Assembly (NCBI GenBank): GCA_044356865.1
Contig: JBIKVN010000103.1
Coordinates: 1-10,754 of the forward strand
Reading direction: 5' to 3'
Origin: JBEIUL01 sp044356865
GTDB lineage: Bacteria > Planctomycetota > Phycisphaerae > Phycisphaerales > SM1A02
Length of the DNA stretch: 10,754 bases
The notes beneath the pieces are model-generated. The model saw only the letters and a list, made by a program, of their open reading frames with translations. It was not told the DNA's origin and did no database searches. A program made the translations under genes and the position numbers. Within the stretch, counting starts at the first letter, position 1. Each line of letters begins with the position of its first letter. This document shows, piece by piece, positions 6,307 through 10,754 of this stretch.

Positions 6307-7872
6307 TCAGGTCGCCCCGGCTGCGGCCGAAGCGCCACCGCGAAGCTCGCGCGAGATCTTCCGCAGGGCCGCCGACAGGGCCGGATCGCCGCCCTCGAGC
6401 AGCACCGCCCGGGTGAGGTCGACCGCGACGTCGGGAGTCACGCCCCGGCCTTCGATCGCGTGGCCCTTCGGCGTCTCGAAGTCGGCGATCGCGTACTGCA
6501 GCACGTCGCCGTTCGGCAGGCGCTCGACGACCGAGGGCAGGGCGGCGCCGGCGCTGCGCTCGCCGACCACGGCGGCGCGGCCGAGATCCTGCAGTCCCGC
6601 GGCGAAGACCTCGGAGGTGCTCGCCGAGAGCGGATCGGTCAGGATGACGATCCGGCCGCCGAACGGCTCGACGCGGCGGCCGTCGGCGGTCACCGTCCGC
6701 GGGTTGACGCGGAACTCGAGCCGCGAGTCACGGGACTGCATCGCCCCGAGGCTCACCGGCTCGGTGAAGAAGTGGCCGCCGAAGCCCATGACCATGCCCC
6801 CGACGCCGCCGGGATTCCCGCGCAGGTCGATCACGATCGCGTCCATGCCGCGGAAGCGATCGACCGCGGCGTCGAGCGGCGCCGCCGCGGCCGGCATCCA
6901 GATCGGGAAGGCGATCAGGCCGATTCGCGGGGCCCGCTCGGGGGCGACGCCGGCGGCGGCGAACTCTTCGCTCGAGATCTCGCGGGCCTCGACGGTGACC
7001 CGCACCGGCGGGAGGTTGCCGAACCGCACCGCGTCGCCGGCGGGCGGAGCGGGCACGAGCGTGACCTCGCGGCGGAGGCCGGCGCCGTCCTCGAGGGCGA
7101 CGGCCCGTGCGGCGCCCGGTCGCGCGTCGAGCCGGCCGGAAATGCGGCGGGAAAGCAGCAGCGAACGCAGCGCGCGATCGCGCTCGGTCAGCGCCGCGAC
7201 GATCTCCTCGAGCGCCGGGCCGAACTCGACTGCGGTGGCCGTCCCGTCGATCGAGAGGAGCGCCCAGCCGGGCCGGATTCCCGCCGCGGCCGCGGCGCCG
7301 CCCGGCGCGACCCGCGACACCACCGCCCGCCCGTCGAGGATCCGGATCTCGAGCCCCGCGTCGCCCTCGCCGCCGCGCGGGGCCTCGACGCGTCCTTGCG
7401 AGCCGACCGGCTCGCCGCCCGGACTTTCGTTGCCCACGACTTCGCCGACGACTTCGCCCACGACTTCGCGGGGGATGATCCCGAAGTGGCTCTGGTCCAG
7501 CCGCGCGATCATGCGCTCGAGCAGCGCCCGGAACTCGGCTTCGGTCGCGCACGCCTCGACCTGCGGCCGGAACTCCTCGCGCACCGCGCTCCAGTCGATT
7601 CCGTTGTGGGTGGCATCGAAGTGCCTCGTGTCGATCGTCGTCCACACCGCGTCGAAGGTCTCGAGCGGCCGTTCGGGCGGGCGGAGCGCGGCGGCGGCCG
7701 GCGCGGGCGGTGCGGGCGCCGCGGCGGGCTTCACGGTGGCGCAGCCGCTCGCGAGGGTCGCCGCGGCGAGCAGGAGGCGGATTCGACCGGGCGGGGCTGG
7801 GAAGGTCTGTCGACCGCGAAGGGGCGGTAAGAACGGCCGTGCCATGCCGGAAAGGCTACCAAGGCCGGCCAT
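6307..7872 (-). CDS. S41-family (C-terminal processing/tricorn-like) peptidase, lipoprotein
   Basis: This is a 521-residue protein. A lipoprotein signal ends in the lipobox LASGC (Cys44), predicting a membrane-anchored periplasmic enzyme. An Ala/Pro linker is followed by a helical N-domain (72-130), a PDZ-like domain (about 170-215), and the S41 core with DAIVIDLRGNPGG (344-356) and SASTSE (416-421), in which S418 matches the nucleophile of Tsp/CtpA. The general-base lysine of that group is absent: A443 sits at the spacing of 25 residues. H129 in LDQSHFGII may act instead, as in tricorn-type members. The end, EGRGVTPDVAVDLT, is typical of S41. ATG 7872 has a weak GAGG upstream, and ATG 7845 (M10) is an alternative. 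It is the first gene of the leftward cluster, 48 bases before the fusion gene. Confidence 0.9.
   Translation of the reverse strand: MAGLGSLSGMARPFLPPLRGRQTFPAPPGRIRLLLAAATLASGCATVKPAAAPAPPAPAAAALRPPERPLETFDAVWTTIDTRHFDATHNGIDWSAVREEFRPQVEACATEAEFRALLERMIARLDQSHFGIIPREVVGEVVGEVVGNESPGGEPVGSQGRVEAPRGGEGDAGLEIRILDGRAVVSRVAPGGAAAAAGIRPGWALLSIDGTATAVEFGPALEEIVAALTERDRALRSLLLSRRISGRLDARPGAARAVALEDGAGLRREVTLVPAPPAGDAVRFGNLPPVRVTVEAREISSEEFAAAGVAPERAPRIGLIAFPIWMPAAAAPLDAAVDRFRGMDAIVIDLRGNPGGVGGMVMGFGGHFFTEPVSLGAMQSRDSRLEFRVNPRTVTADGRRVEPFGGRIVILTDPLSASTSEVFAAGLQDLGRAAVVGERSAGAALPSVVERLPNGDVLQYAIADFETPKGHAIEGRGVTPDVAVDLTRAVLLEGGDPALSAALRKISRELRGGASAAAGAT
7434..7469 (-). repeat. Three in-frame 12-base tandem repeats inside the S41 gene
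   Basis: The plus strand reads CCACGACTTCGC, CGACGACTTCGC, CCACGACTTCGC. The repeats encode the run EVVGEVVGEVVG (about residues 136-147) in the linker before the PDZ-like domain. Being a multiple of three, copy-number change would alter linker length without a frameshift. Confidence 0.9.
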
Positions 7873-7941
7873 CGGGCCTCGCCGGAAATCCTGGCGGGAA
7901 AGGTGCGCAAAATTCCGCGCTTTCGGCTCCGAGCCCTTTCC

Positions 7942-8009
7942 CCGAGCCGGGCGGTTCCGTTAGTTTGTCCGTCGGTCCGGATTCCGGACCGGAGGAACCG
8001 CCGACTCGG
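7942..8009. promoter_or_regulatory. Nested inverted repeat in the divergent intergenic region
   Basis: Three arms pair in nested order: CCGAG (7942-7946) with CTCGG (8005-8009), GGCGGTTCC (7950-7958) with GGAACCGCC (7994-8002), and CGGTCCGG (7973-7980) with CCGGACCG (7984-7991), with loop ATT. That gives 22 perfect pairs, with a 14-base bulge on the left side only. It lies between the starts of the S41 gene (7872) and the small secreted protein gene (8048). It could be a structured leader RNA or a protein-binding site. No T-run follows, so it is not an intrinsic terminator. No clear -35/-10 pair was found between 7873 and 8047. Confidence 0.5.
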
Positions 8010-8037
8010 CCCGTCCCGGCCGGCGTCGCGGCACACA

Positions 8038-8046
8038 GGGAGAAGG
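8038..8046 (+). promoter_or_regulatory. Shine-Dalgarno site of the small secreted protein gene
   Basis: GGGAGAAGG ends one base before ATG 8048, with GGGAG at five-base spacing. It is among the stronger ribosome-binding sites in the window and supports this small gene as real. Confidence 0.75.
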
Positions 8047-8047
8047 C

Positions 8048-8497
8048 ATGTTCCAGAACGTTTCTTTCGTTGGGTCGGCGGTCGTTCTCGCGACTTCGTT
8101 GGCGTGGGCTCCTTCGGCCGTGGCGGCGCCCGAGCCGTCGCCGTCGCTCCGGTCGCTCGACATCGATCTCGACATTCCCGAACTCCTGCTGGAAATCCAC
8201 GGGTTTTCCGCCGGAAGTCCGGTGGTCCTGACCGGTCCCGTCTTCGCCTCCCCTTCGGCCGGAGTCGACGAGGCCCACGGGCCGCTGCTTCGGGCGTTCG
8301 TGCTGGCCGAGACCGACTCCGGGGCGAGCGGGTGCCGATGGATCGCCGGTTGGGCCGACGTCACGGCGAAGGGCATCTTCCGCGACGCGGGCGAAGGGAC
8401 CCTTGCCGACGCGGCGGGGCTCGGCGACGGGAGCCGGGGGCTGGATCTCGATTCGTCGAGCCTGCCGCGGTGGTACCTGGCGCTGCGGCCGCGGTGA
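8048..8497 (+). CDS. Small secreted protein, function unknown
   Basis: This is a 149-residue protein with a clear Sec signal peptide: a short start, then the hydrophobic run VGSAVVLATSLAWAP, with probable cleavage after AVAA (about residues 24-27). The mature part is acidic, about 120 residues, with alternating LDIDLDIPELLLEI near its start, a single cysteine at about residue 97, and an ending RWYLALRPR. I recognise no family, catalytic motif or membrane anchor. The strong Shine-Dalgarno, signal peptide and codon use like its neighbours argue that it is a real gene. It is transcribed away from the S41 gene and toward metH, 65 bases upstream of metH, so the two could share a transcript, though no functional link is evident. 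A periplasmic or surface location is inferred. Confidence 0.78.
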   Translation: MFQNVSFVGSAVVLATSLAWAPSAVAAPEPSPSLRSLDIDLDIPELLLEIHGFSAGSPVVLTGPVFASPSAGVDEAHGPLLRAFVLAETDSGASGCRWIAGWADVTAKGIFRDAGEGTLADAAGLGDGSRGLDLDSSSLPRWYLALRPR

Positions 8498-8502
8498 GTT
8501 AC

Positions 8503-8524
8503 TTCATCCATTTATCCGGATGAA
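8503..8524 (+). promoter_or_regulatory. Small hairpin in the metH leader
   Basis: TTCATCC (8503-8509) pairs with GGATGAA (8518-8524) across an 8-base loop. It begins five bases after the stop of the small secreted protein gene. It has no T-run, so it is a weak terminator candidate at most. The AT-rich stretch here could also be part of a metH promoter. Confidence 0.3.
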
Positions 8525-8529
8525 CGGTT

Positions 8530-8558
8530 GAAAGGGAGCCGTCCCGGCGGTACCTTTC
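8530..8558 (+). promoter_or_regulatory. Possible hairpin covering the only Shine-Dalgarno-like sequence before metH
   Basis: GAAAGG (8530-8535) pairs with CCTTTC (8553-8558), and inside it GCCG (8538-8541) pairs with CGGC (8545-8548). AAAGGGAG, the only purine-rich ribosome-site candidate, lies in the left arm, though about 24 bases before ATG 8563. The structure could limit ribosome access. It is too short for a known cobalamin or SAM riboswitch. Confidence 0.3.
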
Positions 8559-8562
8559 GGCC

Positions 8563-10754
8563 ATGCCGAGCCTTCTCCGGGCCCTCGAACGCCGTCTGGT
8601 CGTCTTCGACGGCGCGATGGGCACCTCGATCCACTCCTGCACCGACTGCCGTCCCGAGGACTGGCTCGGTCGCGACAACTGCACCGACATCCTGGTCCGC
8701 AGCCGGCCCGACCTGATCCAGCGGATCCACGAGAGCTTCCTCGCCGCCGGGGCCGACGTCGTCGAGACCGACACCTTCGGCTCGAACCGCCTCGTCGCCG
8801 CCGAGTTCGACGACGAGATGGTCGGCTGGGTCCGCGACCTGAACCGGCAGGGGGCCGCGATCGCCCGGGCCGCGTGCGAGCGGTATTCGACGCCCGACCG
8901 CCCGCGCTTCGCGGTCGGCTCGATGGGCCCCGGCACCAAGCTCATCACGCTCGGCCAGGCCGACTGGGACACGATGCTCGCGAGCTACCGCGAGCAGGCC
9001 CTCGGGCTGATCGAGGGCGGCGTCGACGGCCTGATCATCGAGACCTGCCAGGACCTGCTGCAGGTCAAGTGCGCGATCAACGCCTGCCTCGAGGCGATCG
9101 AGCACCTGAAGCGGACGCCCGAGGACCTGCCCATCCTCGTCTCGGTCACCATGGAGACGACGGGCACGATGCTGCTCGGCAGCGACATCACCGCGGTGGT
9201 GAACGCCCTCAAGCCCTTCCCGATCGCCTCGCTCGGCCTCAACTGCGCGACCGGCCCGACCGAGATGGGCGAGCACGTCTCGTACCTCTCGAAGCGGTGG
9301 GACCGTCACGTCTCGGTGATCCCGAACGCGGGCCTGCCGGTGCTGGTCGAGGGCCGCACCGAGTATCCGCTCGCCCCGGTCCCGTTCGGGGCGGCGATGC
9401 GGCGGTTCATCGAGGAGTTCGGCGTCGGCGTCGTCGGCGGCTGCTGCGGCACGACGCCCGAGCACATCGCCGAGCTCGCGAAGCTCGCGGAAGGCCGCTC
9501 GCGGCCGGTGCGAACGGTCACGCCGCAGGCCGCGGGCTGCTCGAGCCTCTACTCGGCCGTCGAGTTCGAGCAGGAGAACTCGTTCCTGATCGTCGCCGAG
9601 CGGACCAACGCGAACGGCAGCCGGAAGTTCAAGCGGCTGCTGGACGCGGCCGACTGGGACGGCCTGGTCTCGATGGCGAAGGAAGAGATGCGGGACGGCT
9701 CGCACCTCCTCGACCTCTGCGTCGATTTCGTGGGCCGCGACGGCGTCGCCGACATGGCCGAGATCTCGTCGCGGCTCGTGCGGCAGGTGAACGCGCCGCT
9801 CATGCTCGACTCGACGCAGGCCGACGTGCTCGAGGCGGGCCTCCGCCGCTCGGGCGGCCGGGCGATCGTCAACTCGATCAACCTCGAGGACGGCGAGAAG
9901 CGGCTCGACTCGGTCTGCCCGCTGCTGCGGAAGTTCGGGGCGGCCTGCGTCGCCCTGACCATCGACGAGGACCCGGTCGCCGGCATGGCGAAGACCGCCG
10001 CCCGCAAGCTCGAGATCGCCGGGCGCATCCACGACCTCTACACGCGGAAGTGGGGCCTCGACGAGACCGACCTCCTCTTCGACCCGCTCACCTTCACCAT
10101 CGCGACCGGCAACGACGACGACCGCCGGCTCGGCCTCGAGACGCTCGAGGGCATCCGGCTCATCCGCGAGCGCTTCCCGCGCTGCGGCATCCTGCTCGGG
10201 CTCTCGAACATCAGCTTCGGCCTGAAGCCCGCGGCCCGCGCGGTGCTGAACTCGGTCTTCCTGGACGAGGCCCGGGCCCGTGGCCTCTCGGCGGCGATCG
10301 TCCACTTCAGCAAGATCCTGCCGTCGACGAAGATCTCCGAGGAACACCGCGACGCGGCCCTCTGGTTGATCCATGATCGCCGCGGCGCCGACCGCCCGGC
10401 GGGCATGCCGGAGAACTTCGACCCGCTGCTCCACTTCATCGGCCTCTTCCCGGACGGCGAGGAGACGGTCGCGCGGGACACGACGGTCGACCTTTCGCTC
10501 GAGGAACGCCTGCAGGTCCACATCATCGACGGCGAGGACCGCGGCCTCGAGGCGACCCTCGACGAGGCGCTCGAGCGTCATCCGCCGCTTTCGATCATCA
10601 ACGACCATCTCCTCGCGGGCATGAAGACCGTCGGCGAGCTCTTCGGCAGCGGCAAGATGCAGCTGCCGTTCGTGCTGCAGTCGGCGACGGTCATGAAGAA
10701 GGCGGTCGCCCACCTCCAGCCGCACATGGAGAAGTCGGGGGCGAGCGGCCAGGC
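8563..10754 (+). CDS. metH: Cobalamin-dependent methionine synthase, N-terminal 730 codons, cut by window edge
   Basis: The enzyme moves a methyl group from 5-methyltetrahydrofolate through methylcobalamin to homocysteine, giving methionine, in the cytoplasm. The homocysteine-binding barrel spans about residues 1-310. It opens LVVFDGAMGTSI and carries the three zinc-ligand cysteines C228 (GLNCATGP) and C294-C295 (GGCCGTTPEH). The pterin-binding barrel follows, with ERTNANGSRKF (from 346), MLDSTQADVLEAG and later GLSNISFGL. The four-helix cobalamin cap domain starts near 650 (SIINDHLLAGMKTVG). The frame is open to the window edge. The cobalamin-binding and SAM-activation domains lie outside; full MetH is about 1,200 residues. 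ATG 8563 fits the family N-terminus, although no close Shine-Dalgarno is present. No frameshift or missing residue was seen. Confidence 0.97.
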   Translation, partial: MPSLLRALERRLVVFDGAMGTSIHSCTDCRPEDWLGRDNCTDILVRSRPDLIQRIHESFLAAGADVVETDTFGSNRLVAAEFDDEMVGWVRDLNRQGAAIARAACERYSTPDRPRFAVGSMGPGTKLITLGQADWDTMLASYREQALGLIEGGVDGLIIETCQDLLQVKCAINACLEAIEHLKRTPEDLPILVSVTMETTGTMLLGSDITAVVNALKPFPIASLGLNCATGPTEMGEHVSYLSKRWDRHVSVIPNAGLPVLVEGRTEYPLAPVPFGAAMRRFIEEFGVGVVGGCCGTTPEHIAELAKLAEGRSRPVRTVTPQAAGCSSLYSAVEFEQENSFLIVAERTNANGSRKFKRLLDAADWDGLVSMAKEEMRDGSHLLDLCVDFVGRDGVADMAEISSRLVRQVNAPLMLDSTQADVLEAGLRRSGGRAIVNSINLEDGEKRLDSVCPLLRKFGAACVALTIDEDPVAGMAKTAARKLEIAGRIHDLYTRKWGLDETDLLFDPLTFTIATGNDDDRRLGLETLEGIRLIRERFPRCGILLGLSNISFGLKPAARAVLNSVFLDEARARGLSAAIVHFSKILPSTKISEEHRDAALWLIHDRRGADRPAGMPENFDPLLHFIGLFPDGEETVARDTTVDLSLEERLQVHIIDGEDRGLEATLDEALERHPPLSIINDHLLAGMKTVGELFGSGKMQLPFVLQSATVMKKAVAHLQPHMEKSGASGQ

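Noticed and set aside
5407..7830. An 807-codon plus-strand open frame opposite the S41 and fusion genes
   Set aside because: Same shadow pattern. It is charged and low in complexity, and the sense strand holds clear catalytic motifs.
7873..7950. A sigma-70-type promoter before the S41 gene
   Set aside because: The AT-containing stretch near 7907-7914 is too short and lacks a convincing -35/-10 pair at proper spacing on the minus strand.
8498..8562. Cobalamin, SAM or SAH riboswitch upstream of metH
   Set aside because: The gap between stop and start is only 65 bases and shows none of the conserved cores I know. An element starting inside the preceding gene cannot be excluded but has no support.
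8512..10725. A 737-codon minus-strand open frame opposite metH
   Set aside because: It is antisense to an unmistakable metH, and its composition is that of a reverse-frame artefact.

Overview
The window is about 10.75 kb of high-GC DNA (one sampled 60-base line in the peptidase gene counts 78% GC). It suggests a Planctomycetota bacterium, possibly of the Phycisphaerae. The reasons are a small membrane protein with the C-x2-C / C-x2-C zinc ribbon and flanking hydrophobic helices typical of that phylum, GC-rich palindromic intergenic repeats, weak Shine-Dalgarno use at several genes, and signal-peptide-bearing proteins with no clear family. The assignment rests on pattern recognition, not on a marker gene.

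Layout. Positions 1-7872 are all transcribed leftward (minus strand). Read in the direction of transcription, the genes are: an S41-family lipoprotein peptidase (7872-6307); a secreted fusion protein joining a lipoprotein-carrier-like domain to an NfeD/ClpP-class serine protease-like domain (6258-4525); an ABC-2 exporter ATPase (4494-3454); its NatB-type permease, overlapping by ATGA (3457-2114); a 230-base palindrome-rich gap holding three REP-like elements; a zinc-ribbon membrane protein of unknown function (1883-435); and the N-terminal part of a HIT-family nucleotide hydrolase/phosphorylase (417-1, cut by the window edge). Spacings of 48 and 30 bases and the ATGA overlap suggest that peptidase, fusion protein and exporter form one operon. 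Positions 7873-8047 form a divergent intergenic region with a large nested inverted repeat. To its right, on the plus strand, lie a small secreted protein of unknown function (8048-8497) and, after a 65-base leader with two possible hairpins, the first 730 codons of methionine synthase metH (8563 to the window end).

The most unusual feature is a drop in GC from about 5536 down to about 4440. It covers the second half of the fusion gene and the first codons of the ATPase gene. Composition and codon use change abruptly inside a conserved domain while the frame stays open, so the gene looks like a recombination mosaic whose NfeD-like protease half came from a lower-GC donor. The second notable feature is the REP trio. 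Each copy is GGAG plus an 8-bp stem plus a 3-base loop, and one copy carries two compensatory base-pair changes.

Functionally, the leftward cluster looks like an envelope module with two periplasmic protease-fold proteins and one exporter, but no substrate can be read from the sequence. HIT and metH are housekeeping genes. I see no CRISPR array, tRNA, rRNA, insertion sequence or prophage gene.
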